This document shows positions 55,114-63,649 of a DNA stretch of 64,000 bases, in pieces. Positions within the stretch are counted from its first letter, which is position 1. Each line of letters begins with the position of its first letter. The position numbers were made by a program, and so were the translations under genes. This stretch comes from Nitratireductor sp. (GTDB lineage Bacteria > Pseudomonadota > Alphaproteobacteria > Rhizobiales > Rhizobiaceae), in the NCBI GenBank assembly GCA_020637805.1, contig JACKJU010000006.1, positions 213,649-277,648 of the forward strand. The letters run 5' to 3'. The notes under the pieces were generated by a model. That model saw only the letters and a list, made by a program, of their open reading frames with translations, did not search any database and was not told the DNA's origin.

Positions 55114-56760
55114 TTAGCCCGCCGACCGCCCCGCAGCCCTGCCTGAAAAAATGCAGCCACCCAGAAAGGTGCCTTCGAGCGCGTTGTAACCGTGGTAGCC
55201 GCCTCCGCCGAACCCGGCGCATTCCCCGGCCGCGAATAGCCCTTCTATTGCGCTGCCGGCAGTATCGAGTGCCTGTGCATCGAGATTGGTGTGGATGCCG
55301 CCCAGCGTCTTGCGCGTCAGAATGTTCAGCTTGACCGCGATCAGTGGACCCTTGGCAGAATCGAGAATTCGGTGCGGCTTGGCCGTGCGTATCAACCTGT
55401 CGCCGAGGTAGTTGCGGGCCGTGCGGATCGCCATGACCTGCACGTCCTTGGTGAAAGGATTGGCCATCTGGCTGTCGCGGGCCTCTATCTGAGAGCGAAT
55501 CCTTCCGGCGTCGAGCAGGTTTCCACCGAGGCGGTTCATGCCATCGACAAGCGATTCAAGATCGTCCCGCACGACGAAGTCGGCACACTTTTCCTTGAAC
55601 GCCTCGACCTGCGGGGTGGCAGTGGAACCGCGTCTTGCCTTTAGGACATCGAGAAATCCGCCCTCTGTCAGGTCCGGGTTCTGCTCGGAACCGGACAGGG
55701 CAAATTCCTTTTTGATGATCGCCTGGTTCAGGATGAACCATGAGTGGTCATGGCCTGTCGCCAAGATCGCTTTCATTGTTGAAATGGTGTCGAAGCCCGG
55801 CATGCAGGGCGCGGGCAACCGGTTTCCCTTTGCATCGAACCACATCGAAGATGGCCCGGGCAGAATGCGAATTCCATGATGTGGCCAGATTGGATCCCAG
55901 TTCCTGAGGCCTTCGGTGTAGTGCCACATCCTGTCCATGTTGATCAGGCTGGCGCCGGCCTTGCCGGTAATCGCAAGCATGTGTCCATCGACGTGGTGGG
56001 GCACACCGGAAACAAGGAACTTGGGCAATTTTCCCATTCGGCGTTCTGGCCAGTGCTTGCGCACGAGTTCGAAATTGCCGCCAATTCCCCCGGAAGTCAC
56101 GATGATGCAGGGGCAGTCGATGCTGAAATTCTTCTCGGCCTCTTGGGGCGATTTCTCGCCGCGAGCCACGTCGGACGCAATGAGGACGTCTCCGCGAACA
56201 CCTGAAATCCGGCCGCCCCGGCGTTCCAGTGCCGTGACGCGATGGCGGAAACGGAACTCGATCAGTCCTCTTTTCCTGAATTCGCGGGCACGATCGACAA
56301 ACGGTTTCAGAACGCCTGGACCGGTACCCCAGGTTATGTGGAAGCGGGGTACGGAATTGCCGTGTCCGTTCGCGAATGCGCCACCCCGTTCGGCCCAGCC
56401 CACCACGGGAAACCAGCGCATCCCGAGCGAGTACAGCCAGGGACGCATTTCTCCTGCGGCGAATTCCACATATGCCTCGGCCACCCGGCGCGGCCAGTGG
56501 TCTTCCTCGCGATCGAACTGTGCCGAGCCCATCCAGTCGGAAAACGCAAGTTCCCTGCTGTCGCGAACGCGCAGCCGGCGCTGCTCTGGCGTATCCACCA
56601 TGAACAGACCGCCAAGTGACCAGAATGCCTGGCCGCCGAGGTTCTGCTCGCCTTCCTGGTCCAGTAGAATGACCTTCTTGCCACGGCCTGCCAGCTCGCA
56701 TGCGGCGACCAGCCCGGCGAGGCCTGCACCCACAATAAGCGCGTCTGCCTGATCTGCCAT
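55114..56760 (-). CDS. FAD-binding dehydrogenase (KsdD/fumarate-reductase-like, COG3573)
   Basis: A 548-residue flavoprotein. LIVGAGLAGLVAACELAGRGK (about 8-28) is the FAD loop and EGEQNLGGQAFWSLGG the usual next block. SGGIGGNFELVRKHWP and the end GLFAAGECAGFGGGGYHGYN with LGGCIFSGRAAGR are COG3573 features. Members are related to 3-ketosteroid dehydrogenases and flavocytochromes, but the substrate is unknown. The ATG at 56758-56760 has a Gly/Ala-rich upstream region and no strong RBS. Confidence 0.87.
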   Translation of the reverse strand: MADQADALIVGAGLAGLVAACELAGRGKKVILLDQEGEQNLGGQAFWSLGGLFMVDTPEQRRLRVRDSRELAFSDWMGSAQFDREEDHWPRRVAEAYVEFAAGEMRPWLYSLGMRWFPVVGWAERGGAFANGHGNSVPRFHITWGTGPGVLKPFVDRAREFRKRGLIEFRFRHRVTALERRGGRISGVRGDVLIASDVARGEKSPQEAEKNFSIDCPCIIVTSGGIGGNFELVRKHWPERRMGKLPKFLVSGVPHHVDGHMLAITGKAGASLINMDRMWHYTEGLRNWDPIWPHHGIRILPGPSSMWFDAKGNRLPAPCMPGFDTISTMKAILATGHDHSWFILNQAIIKKEFALSGSEQNPDLTEGGFLDVLKARRGSTATPQVEAFKEKCADFVVRDDLESLVDGMNRLGGNLLDAGRIRSQIEARDSQMANPFTKDVQVMAIRTARNYLGDRLIRTAKPHRILDSAKGPLIAVKLNILTRKTLGGIHTNLDAQALDTAGSAIEGLFAAGECAGFGGGGYHGYNALEGTFLGGCIFSGRAAGRSAG

Positions 56761-56928
56761 GTTCCTCCCGCCTCCCAAACGGTTGTTGGCACAAATCGAA
56801 ACAGGCTTTTCTTGCATCGGCAAGGCCGTTCGAGTATACAACCGCCAATTCCCAGACATTCCGTCAGAGAATCGCCCCAAAGGGGGCGCCCCCCAGAACC
56901 CGGGCGGGCAGACAGGAGGAATATATCC

Positions 56929-57639
56929 ATGTCCAACACACCGCTGATGCCGAAGGCAACCGCCGTATGGCTGGTCGACAATACGTCGCTGACCTTCACC
57001 CAGATTGCCGAATTCTGCAAACTGCATCCGCTTGAAGTAAAGGCGATTGCGGACGGCGAGGCAGCACAGGGCATCAAGGGGCTAGACCCGATTTCGACCG
57101 GTCAGCTTTCCCGCGAGGAGCTTGAGCGTGCGCAGGCCGATGGCAATCACAAGCTGAAACTCCAGGAGTCGAAGGTCAAGGTGCCGCAGACCAAGCGCAA
57201 GGGACCTCGCTACACGCCGGTTTCCAAGCGTCAGGACCGCCCGAACGCCATTCGCTGGCTGATCCGCAACCATCCGGAACTGAAAGATTCGCAGATCATC
57301 CGTCTGGTCGGCACAACCAAGAACACGATCGAGGCAATTCGCGAGGGTACCCACTGGAATGCGGCAAACCTGACGCCAATGGATCCCGTAACGCTCGGTC
57401 TTTGCACCCAGGTGGCGCTTGATTCCGAGGTGCAGAAAGCCGCGAAATACCGCCCGGCCGACCAGCAGCAGGAGCCGGTAGCCGACATGCGCGACCAGCT
57501 CATTCCCGCTTCCGAGACCAGTGTCCTTGCTGAAAGCCACGAAAGTGATGCCGACGACAGCTCGGCTGAAGTGGATGTCGATGCCGTGTTCTCCAAGTTC
57601 AACGACCTGAAAAACGACAGCGACGACAAGGAAGAGTGA
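56929..57639 (+). CDS. trcR: Cell-cycle transcriptional regulator TrcR (DUF1013)
   Basis: A 236-residue regulator. The conserved core has AVWLVDNTSLTFTQIAEFCKLH (about 12-33), a helix-turn-helix-like region, and KRQDRPNAIRWLIRNHPELKDSQIIRLVGTTKNTIEAIREGTHW in pieces (about 97-142), a second one. The tail is acidic (Asp/Glu/Ser-rich). AGGAGG lies 8 bases before the ATG. In Caulobacter relatives TrcR is tied to cell-cycle control. It is divergent from the FAD dehydrogenase. Confidence 0.85.
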   Translation: MSNTPLMPKATAVWLVDNTSLTFTQIAEFCKLHPLEVKAIADGEAAQGIKGLDPISTGQLSREELERAQADGNHKLKLQESKVKVPQTKRKGPRYTPVSKRQDRPNAIRWLIRNHPELKDSQIIRLVGTTKNTIEAIREGTHWNAANLTPMDPVTLGLCTQVALDSEVQKAAKYRPADQQQEPVADMRDQLIPASETSVLAESHESDADDSSAEVDVDAVFSKFNDLKNDSDDKEE

Positions 57640-57753
57640 TTGCGGGCATCGGCGCGCAATAGCGTTGCCGGTGTTGCGACTTCGGACGACTCGAAGCGCA
57701 TGAGCCTGTTCAGTCGTCTGAAGCAGTATTTCCCTGTTCGTCAAATGACGTGT

Positions 57754-58479
57754 CTATTGTCCGTGAGGGCGATTGCAGGAGGGTGATGACGGGTCGTCCC
57801 CCTCCCTTTTCATCCTGACAAGGAAATCACGCAGCGTCCGGCCCTGTTGAGGCTTGAAACGCTCTTCGGTCACGTCCAGTGCCGATATCCTGTCGATGCG
57901 GAACATGCGAAAATCCTCCCGCAACCTGCACCACCCGACCAACGTCCAGACCTTGCCCCAGAAATAGAGCGCCAGCGGCTCGACGCTGCGTTCGGTCCTG
58001 GCTCCGCTCTCGTCCGCGTAGTCCAGGTAGACGGTGCGGCGGTCTCCGATCGCCAGGTTCAGGTCGTCAATGGCAGTCCGGATCGTTTCCGGAACCTGAA
58101 AGCCGAATGCAAATACCGAGGTCGAATCCGCGCTCTGCTTCATGTCATCCGGGAGGACGGTTTCGATCTTCTCAAGTGCGGTCTGGGCTGCCAGAGCCAT
58201 CTTGACGCCGCCCCATGCGGAGGTGATGCGCGCGCTGATGATCAGCGCGGCGATTTCCTCGCGGGTGAACATCAATGGTGGCAGATCGTAGCCGTCGCGC
58301 ATCAGGTATCCGATGCCCGCCTCACCGTCGATTGGGACGCCGGAAGCCTGGAGGTCCGCGATATCGCGATATATGGTCCGCTCGGAGACCTCCAGTCTTT
58401 CGGCAAGAATGCGCGCGGTCAAAAGACGCCCTGACCGAAGGTATTGGACGATCTGGAAAAGCCTGTCTGCCCTGCGCAT
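57754..58479 (-). CDS. WYL-domain transcriptional regulator (YafY/DeoR-type)
   Basis: A 241-residue protein. An N-terminal winged helix-turn-helix (about 1-60, AERLEVSERTIYRDIADLQ) precedes a WYL domain (about 135-225) with the pattern RTVYLDYADESGARTERSVE and FWGKVWTLVGWCRLREDFRMFR, a possible ligand-binding site. It begins 15 bp after the VOC gene on the same strand, so it may control or be co-transcribed with it. Confidence 0.88.
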   Translation of the reverse strand: MRRADRLFQIVQYLRSGRLLTARILAERLEVSERTIYRDIADLQASGVPIDGEAGIGYLMRDGYDLPPLMFTREEIAALIISARITSAWGGVKMALAAQTALEKIETVLPDDMKQSADSTSVFAFGFQVPETIRTAIDDLNLAIGDRRTVYLDYADESGARTERSVEPLALYFWGKVWTLVGWCRLREDFRMFRIDRISALDVTEERFKPQQGRTLRDFLVRMKREGDDPSSPSCNRPHGQ

Positions 58480-58494
58480 TTTCCTGCCTCCGCG

Positions 58495-58866
58495 TCAGTT
58501 CGAGAAGAGGCCGATGGAATTGCCGTCGGGGTCCGTGCAATAGGCAAATCGTCCGGCCGGGATCTCGATGACGGGCGACACAACCTTGCCACCCGCAGCC
58601 TCCACTCTCTTCATGCCTTCCTCGACCGCGTCGGGCAATGCCAGGTGGATGGTCGGGCCCGAACCGGCGGTAGCGGGCTTGCCGACATAGAGATGGCCCG
58701 CTACGCCGTTTTCGCCGTCGTAGGGAAAGACAAGCGTCTTGTCCGGGCCCATGTCCATGTCCTTCATTTCAGTCGAAAGCACGGTGTTGTAAAAGGTCCG
58801 GGCGGCCTCCAGATTAGTGACAGGAATTTCGGTCCAGACGATTGCGTCCTTGGGTGCAGTGCTCAT
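58495..58866 (-). CDS. VOC-superfamily (glyoxalase/bleomycin resistance-like) protein
   Basis: A 123-residue protein with the two beta-alpha-beta-beta-beta units of the VOC fold: VWTEIPVTNLEAARTFY at the start and FAYCTDPDGNSIGLF at the end, where Asp/His/Glu metal ligands are usual. The Glu near the N-terminal strand (TEIPV) could be one of them. The ATG at 58864-58866 has AAGGAG 10 bases upstream. The substrate is unknown. It lies upstream of a WYL-domain gene, and the two may form a small stress-responsive unit. Confidence 0.82.
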   Translation of the reverse strand: MSTAPKDAIVWTEIPVTNLEAARTFYNTVLSTEMKDMDMGPDKTLVFPYDGENGVAGHLYVGKPATAGSGPTIHLALPDAVEEGMKRVEAAGGKVVSPVIEIPAGRFAYCTDPDGNSIGLFSN

Positions 58867-58953
58867 GGGATCAGTCTCCTTATGGGTTGTTCGACCCCAT
58901 GAACATTGCATACCCCTCCTGACAGCAGTCTGTCAGGAGTGTTGCTGTCTCGA

Positions 58954-59745
58954 CTAATCGCTCTTTACCGGAACGGTGTAGTTGAGCGGCAGGCGCCCGC
59001 CATCGGCGTAGATGGTCTGGCCGGTGATGTAGCTGGCGTCATCGGACGCCAGAAAGGCTGCAACCGATGCGATTTCGGAGGGGTCGCCGATACGCCCCAG
59101 CGGGGTGCGCGAGAGTATCCGCTCCGTTGCTGCCTTGTCGTTCGCCACAGCTTCGAGAATCTTCGTCATGATCGAGCCGGGACCGATTGCGTTCACACGG
59201 ATATTGTACGGTGCCAGGGACAGAGCCATGACCTTGGTGAGCTGGTTTATCCCTCCCTTGGATACGGAGTAGGGCACCTGGTTCGGTATTGCGAAAACCG
59301 CGTTGACCGAGGACATGTTGATGATCGTGCCTGGCTTGTTGCCCGCCTTCACATTTTCGACCATGTGTTTGGCAACTGCCTGGCCGACGAGGAAAGACCC
59401 CTTGAGGTTGATGTCGATGACACGATCGAAATCGTCTTCCGAGATATCGAGAAAATCACCGCTGACGATGATGCCCGCATTGTTGACGAGTATGTCGATC
59501 TGGCCATGCAGGTCGAGCGCCTTGGCGATCAGGTTGTGGACCGAGAGTTTCTGGCTCACATCGCATTGAATGAAGCTGGCCGTATTGATGCGGTTCAGCT
59601 CGCGCGCAGCCGACTGGCCTTCGTCGGTGAGCACGTCGGCAATGATGACCTTTGCCTTTTCGCGAGCGAAACGCTCGGCAATCGCATAACCAATGCCCTG
59701 CGCTCCGCCGGTGATGATGGCGACCTTGTTTTCGAGTGACGGCAT
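58954..59745 (-). CDS. Short-chain dehydrogenase/reductase (SDR)
   Basis: A 263-residue classical SDR. TGGAQGIG (about 12-19) is the NAD(P) loop, DILVNNAG the central motif, and YSVSKGG carries catalytic Tyr-x3-Lys with Ser earlier (INMSSVNAV). DVLTDEGQ after the second strand suggests NAD preference (Asp). It is close to glucose 1-dehydrogenase or 3-oxoacyl-reductase-like SDRs. The substrate is not predictable. Confidence 0.9.
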   Translation of the reverse strand: MPSLENKVAIITGGAQGIGYAIAERFAREKAKVIIADVLTDEGQSAARELNRINTASFIQCDVSQKLSVHNLIAKALDLHGQIDILVNNAGIIVSGDFLDISEDDFDRVIDINLKGSFLVGQAVAKHMVENVKAGNKPGTIINMSSVNAVFAIPNQVPYSVSKGGINQLTKVMALSLAPYNIRVNAIGPGSIMTKILEAVANDKAATERILSRTPLGRIGDPSEIASVAAFLASDDASYITGQTIYADGGRLPLNYTVPVKSD

Positions 59746-59838
59746 GTCCGTGTCCTTCCGCTGGCCGGTGATTTTCCCGAGCGACCTTGCTGTCCCGGGA
59801 CAGCAAGGTCAAGGCCGGGGAGATGCCGCAAGTCGAAC

Positions 59839-60552
59839 TTATCCAAACTTGAGAAAGAACTTTGAGTAGGCCGGTTTGAGCGCGCCGTAGGCGGTCTTTA
59901 TGGCTGCAGCATCCCCTGACCTGGTGGCCTCAAGAAAAGCGGCAACCGATGACGAAAAATCCTTCGAAAGCGTTTCGTATTCCGCATTTCCGGCCGCGTC
60001 GGCCGGCGGATTGGCAAGGACATCGGAAGCAAGATAGTCGAGACGGGCAGCCATCTCCCGCATCGCGACCGGTTCGGTTGCAGCCGGGTCAAGAGCCAGC
60101 GTATGTTCCATTTCCAGGTGGTAGGCGTTCATCCGGTCGGAAAAGGTGACAATGTTATTGCGCTTGTGCAGATCCCAGAAGAGATCGCGCACACCTTCAA
60201 GCGTTTCATGCGCCTCTTCCATCTGACCTTCCGCCACTTCGCTTCCGGCCTTTGCGAGGAGGGCATCGACGGCGGAGACCGTGCCGGACCATTCAGGATC
60301 ATCGGCATACTGAGGCGGGGGAGAGGCCTTCCAATCGTTCATCATCGCCTGCCATTTCTGTTGAAAGGCACTGAGAGCCTGGTTCGACGCCTGTTGGTCC
60401 TTGGCGTTGGTCTTGAAGAGGGAAACCCTGTAGCTGGCATAAGTGGTGCGGAAAGCATCCTCAAAGTCCCTGACTGGCCCTGCGAAAGCAGGAAGCGCGG
60501 TCAGGACAATGGCCGCAGCCGCGGAAATCGTGGACGTTGAAAGCAGTTTCAT
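59839..60552 (-). CDS. Periplasmic helical protein, unknown function
   Basis: A 237-residue exported protein. A signal peptide (about 1-24, cleavage after AFA) is followed by an all-helical region resembling a repeated four-helix bundle (about 30-130 and 135-235). There is no CxxCH heme site, so it is not a c-type cytochrome despite the similar look. TWGG-type motifs are absent. The ATG at 60550-60552 has GGAGG 6 bases upstream. The function is unknown. Confidence 0.72.
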   Translation of the reverse strand: MKLLSTSTISAAAAIVLTALPAFAGPVRDFEDAFRTTYASYRVSLFKTNAKDQQASNQALSAFQQKWQAMMNDWKASPPPQYADDPEWSGTVSAVDALLAKAGSEVAEGQMEEAHETLEGVRDLFWDLHKRNNIVTFSDRMNAYHLEMEHTLALDPAATEPVAMREMAARLDYLASDVLANPPADAAGNAEYETLSKDFSSSVAAFLEATRSGDAAAIKTAYGALKPAYSKFFLKFG

Positions 60553-60771
60553 GGCGAACCTCCAAGGAAGATGAATTCATATTTTCATATATTACCCTGA
60601 GCCTCCTTGCACTGCTCGAAACTGACGCACCGCCATTCCGACTTGATTGTTGAGCGCCAATTCTCCGGTGCATCCATTCGCCTATGGCAATGCTCTCAGG
60701 TCGGATTTTGGGCCTTCCCTGCAAAGTTAACCATTAATGAAGAATCGATTCGCCAATCCCAAATTGAGACA

Positions 60772-60786
60772 TTAAGCTTTTGTTAA
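60772..60786. promoter_or_regulatory. CtrA-type box TTAA-N7-TTAA before the FeeM-like gene
   Basis: TTAA at 60772-60775 and 60783-60786 with seven bases between fits the CtrA consensus exactly and lies 29 bp before the ATG at 60815. A further TTAACCAT half-site is at 60727-60734. Together they suggest cell-cycle control. Confidence 0.6.
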
Positions 60787-60814
60787 CCGTTTGATTGGGA
60801 AGTGGGCGAAGCTA

Positions 60815-61615
60815 ATGTTTACGTTTAACGACGTGCTGGCCGCGCGTAAGAACGCGCGTGCCTTTTCGGGGGTTTTTGACCTCCTGAACCGCGTAGAATA
60901 CCGAAGGATAGAGACCTCCGAGGAAAAGGAAGAAGTTCTCAGGTTCCGCTACAATTGCTACCGCAACAGCGGCTATATCGACGAGAACCCGGATCGCATC
61001 TGTACCGACTCTTTTGACAGTGCACCCAATGTGAGCACCTTCGGAGTTTACGAGGAAGGCAGGCTGTTGTCCTCGATACGCGTTCACTACGTGGACCAGG
61101 ACAATACCGCATCCCCTGGTGTGCTGTGCTATCCGGAAATTCTCAATCCATTGCTAGAGCGTGGGGTTCGCTTCGTCGATTCAAGCCGCTTCACCATCGA
61201 TCAGGATGTGCGAGCCATACAGGGCAGCCTGCATTTCATCACGCTGCGTCTGCCCATTCTGGCCTGCGTCTATCATGACGTAGATTATTCGCTTTCGGTG
61301 ATCCGTCCTGCGCACGGTGCCTTCTACAAACGCTTCTTCAGCTTCGACACATGGGGCGAAGTGCGCGACTATCCGGGTCTGCACTTCCAGATCCAGCTTT
61401 ATGCCGGTCATATTGCCTCGGTCTCGAAACCGACGCTGAAGCGGCTGCCCTTCATGGCATCCATGGAGAGCGAACGAAAATTGCTGTTTTCGCGCGAGGA
61501 GAGCCGCAAGGCATGTTTCGTTGCGCGGCCTTCTGCGGAATTTGCGCTCAACCGGCTGCTGAGCAGCGTCGAGGTTCCGGCCGATGTTGCTGCCGCGGCG
61601 GAGCAGGTTGCCTGA
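60815..61615 (+). CDS. FeeM-like GNAT acyltransferase (N-acyl amino acid synthase domain)
   Basis: A 266-residue protein with the fold of autoinducer-synthase and FeeM-type acyltransferases. LRFRYNCYRNSGYIDENPDR (about 44-63) is the characteristic region near the acyl-acceptor site, and SSRFTIDQDVR and LACVYHDVDYSLSVIRPAHGAFYKRFF are further family blocks. FeeM itself makes N-acyl-tyrosine from acyl-ACP. The product is unknown here. ATG at 60815; a TTG 24 bases earlier is less likely. A CtrA box lies just upstream. Confidence 0.78.
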   Translation: MFTFNDVLAARKNARAFSGVFDLLNRVEYRRIETSEEKEEVLRFRYNCYRNSGYIDENPDRICTDSFDSAPNVSTFGVYEEGRLLSSIRVHYVDQDNTASPGVLCYPEILNPLLERGVRFVDSSRFTIDQDVRAIQGSLHFITLRLPILACVYHDVDYSLSVIRPAHGAFYKRFFSFDTWGEVRDYPGLHFQIQLYAGHIASVSKPTLKRLPFMASMESERKLLFSREESRKACFVARPSAEFALNRLLSSVEVPADVAAAAEQVA

Positions 61616-61664
61616 CCGAACAGGATTGCGGTCCTTGTGCACCGCGATGTCATGACAAAAAAAG

Positions 61665-61692
61665 AAGGGCGGGTCCGCGAGGCCCGCCCTTT
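61665..61692. terminator. Intrinsic terminator between the FeeM-like gene and prpE
   Basis: AAGGGCGGG and CCCGCCCTT form a 9-bp stem with a 9-base loop, with T/A-rich flanks on both sides. It can serve both convergent genes. Confidence 0.82.
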
Positions 61693-61744
61693 TCCATTTT
61701 ACCAGGATTTCGACCCGATCGTTTCACCCACAGGCAGAAACGAT

Positions 61745-63649
61745 CTAGACCATGCCGCGTTCCTTCATCGCCTCGGTAATCTCTTCAAGGATTGCCGGAT
61801 CGTCGATCGTGGCGGGCATTTTCCACTCAAGCCCGTCGGCGATCTTCTGCATGGTCGCACGAAGGATCTTGCCGGAACGGGTTTTTGGCAGGCGCTGCAC
61901 CTGGATGGCAGTCTTGAAGGCTGCAACCGGACCGATCTTCTCGCGTACCAGCTTGACGATTTCCTTCTCGATTTCCTCCTCGGACTTCGTGACGCCCGCA
62001 TTGAGGATGATGAAGCCTACCGGCATCTGGCCCTTGAGCTTGTCGGCGACGCCGATTACGGCGCACTCGGCGACGTCCGGGTGGGACGCAATCACCTCCT
62101 CCATGCCGCCAGTGGAGAGGCGATGGCCGGCGACGTTGATGATGTCATCGGTGCGCGCCATGATGAAGAGGTAGCCATCCTCGTCGATAATGCCGGCATC
62201 TGCGGTCTTGTAGAAGCCCGGAAACTCGTTGAGGTAGGCTTCACGGAAGCGGGTGTCTGCGTTCCAGAGAGTGGGCAGGCAGCCTGGCGGGAGTGGCAGC
62301 TTGACGACGACATTGCCCAGCTGGCCTGCCTTTATCGGGTGTCCGGCGTCGTCGAGAACCTGAATGTCATAGCCAGGCATCGCTACTGTTGGAGAGCCGT
62401 ATTTTATGGGCAGAGCGCCCAGACCCACCGGGTTACCTGCAATGGTCCAGCCCGTTTCCGTTTGCCACCAGTGGTCATAGACCGGTACGCCCAACTTGTT
62501 CTCGGCCCACTGGATGGTGTCGGGGTCGGCGCGTTCGCCTGCAAGAAACAGGGCGCGGAATTGCGACAGGTCATAGTCGCCGATCAGTTTGCCCTCCGGG
62601 TCTTCCTTCTTGATGGCGCGGAAGGCGGTAGGGGCTGTGAAGAGCGTGACCACACTATGCTCCTCGATGACACGCCAGAATGTGCCCGCATCCGGTGTTC
62701 CGACCGGCTTGCCCTCGAAGATGATCGTCGTGCAGCCATGCAGCAACGGTCCGTATACGATGTAGGAATGGCCAACAACCCAGCCCACATCGGATGCGGC
62801 CCAGTAAACCTCGCCGGGTTCAATGTTGTAGATATTCTTCATCGACCACTTGAGTGCGACCATGTGGCCGCCATTGTCGCGTACCACGCCCTTTGGCTGG
62901 CCGGTGGTGCCGGACGTGTATAGGATATAGAGCGGGTCGGTGGCCGCTACCTCCACGCAGGGAACCTCGGTTCCTTCAGCCTTGTGCTTGCCGACAACTT
63001 CCGCATAGTCGAAATCCCGCCCGTCGATCAGGGTGCATATTTCCTGCTCGCGCTGGAAAATAATCGTAGAACTCGGCTTGGCGTCTGCAATCTCTATCGC
63101 TTCATCAAGAAGGGGCTTGTAGTGCACCACCCTGTTGGGCTCGACACCGCAGGACGCGGAGATGATCATCTTCGGCGCGCAATCGTTGATGCGGGTGGCA
63201 AGTTCGCGGGCTGCGAAGCCGCCAAAAACAACGGAATGTATCGCGCCCAGGCGCGCACAGGCCAGCATGGCGACCGCTGCCTCGGGGATCATCGGCATGT
63301 AGATGATGACCCGGTCACCTTTCTCGACGCCCCGGTCGCGCATTGCGGCGGAAAGTGCCTCGACCTCTTCCTTCAGTTCGGAATAGGAGATCGTGCGTTT
63401 GGCGCCAGTGATCGGGCTGTCATAGATGATGGCGGGCTGGCCCGCGCGACCGCGCTCGACATGGCGGTCAACTGCATTGTAGCAGGTGTTGCATGTGGCG
63501 CCGGAAAACCAGCGGCCATAGGTGCCGGCATCCGCATCGAATACTTTTTCAGCGGGCTTGATCCAGTCGATTTCCTTTGCTGCACCCGCCCAGAAACCCT
63601 CCGGGTTCTTCTGCCAGCTTTCATAGATCTCGTGATATTCCGATGCCAT
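61745..63649 (-). CDS. prpE: Propionyl-CoA synthetase (propionate-CoA ligase)
   Basis: A 634-residue AMP-forming acyl-CoA synthetase. ILYTSGTTGQPKGVVRDNGG is the phosphate-binding motif, YDHWWQTETGW the A5-type motif, and RSGKILRATM near the C-terminus carries the adenylation Lys. WFSGATCNTCYNAVDRHVE at the N-terminus is typical of PrpE rather than acetyl-CoA synthetase. The ATG at 63647-63649 fits the family length. It feeds propionate into propionyl-CoA; pcc or prp genes are not in this window. Confidence 0.92.
   Translation of the reverse strand: MASEYHEIYESWQKNPEGFWAGAAKEIDWIKPAEKVFDADAGTYGRWFSGATCNTCYNAVDRHVERGRAGQPAIIYDSPITGAKRTISYSELKEEVEALSAAMRDRGVEKGDRVIIYMPMIPEAAVAMLACARLGAIHSVVFGGFAARELATRINDCAPKMIISASCGVEPNRVVHYKPLLDEAIEIADAKPSSTIIFQREQEICTLIDGRDFDYAEVVGKHKAEGTEVPCVEVAATDPLYILYTSGTTGQPKGVVRDNGGHMVALKWSMKNIYNIEPGEVYWAASDVGWVVGHSYIVYGPLLHGCTTIIFEGKPVGTPDAGTFWRVIEEHSVVTLFTAPTAFRAIKKEDPEGKLIGDYDLSQFRALFLAGERADPDTIQWAENKLGVPVYDHWWQTETGWTIAGNPVGLGALPIKYGSPTVAMPGYDIQVLDDAGHPIKAGQLGNVVVKLPLPPGCLPTLWNADTRFREAYLNEFPGFYKTADAGIIDEDGYLFIMARTDDIINVAGHRLSTGGMEEVIASHPDVAECAVIGVADKLKGQMPVGFIILNAGVTKSEEEIEKEIVKLVREKIGPVAAFKTAIQVQRLPKTRSGKILRATMQKIADGLEWKMPATIDDPAILEEITEAMKERGMV

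Noticed and set aside
59839..60552. Possible cytochrome c'-like protein
   Set aside because: The helical pattern is similar but no CxxCH heme-binding site exists.
61637..62923. 428-residue plus-strand open frame
   Set aside because: It lies antisense to prpE, whose motifs and length are secure; it shows no domain and is a codon-bias shadow.
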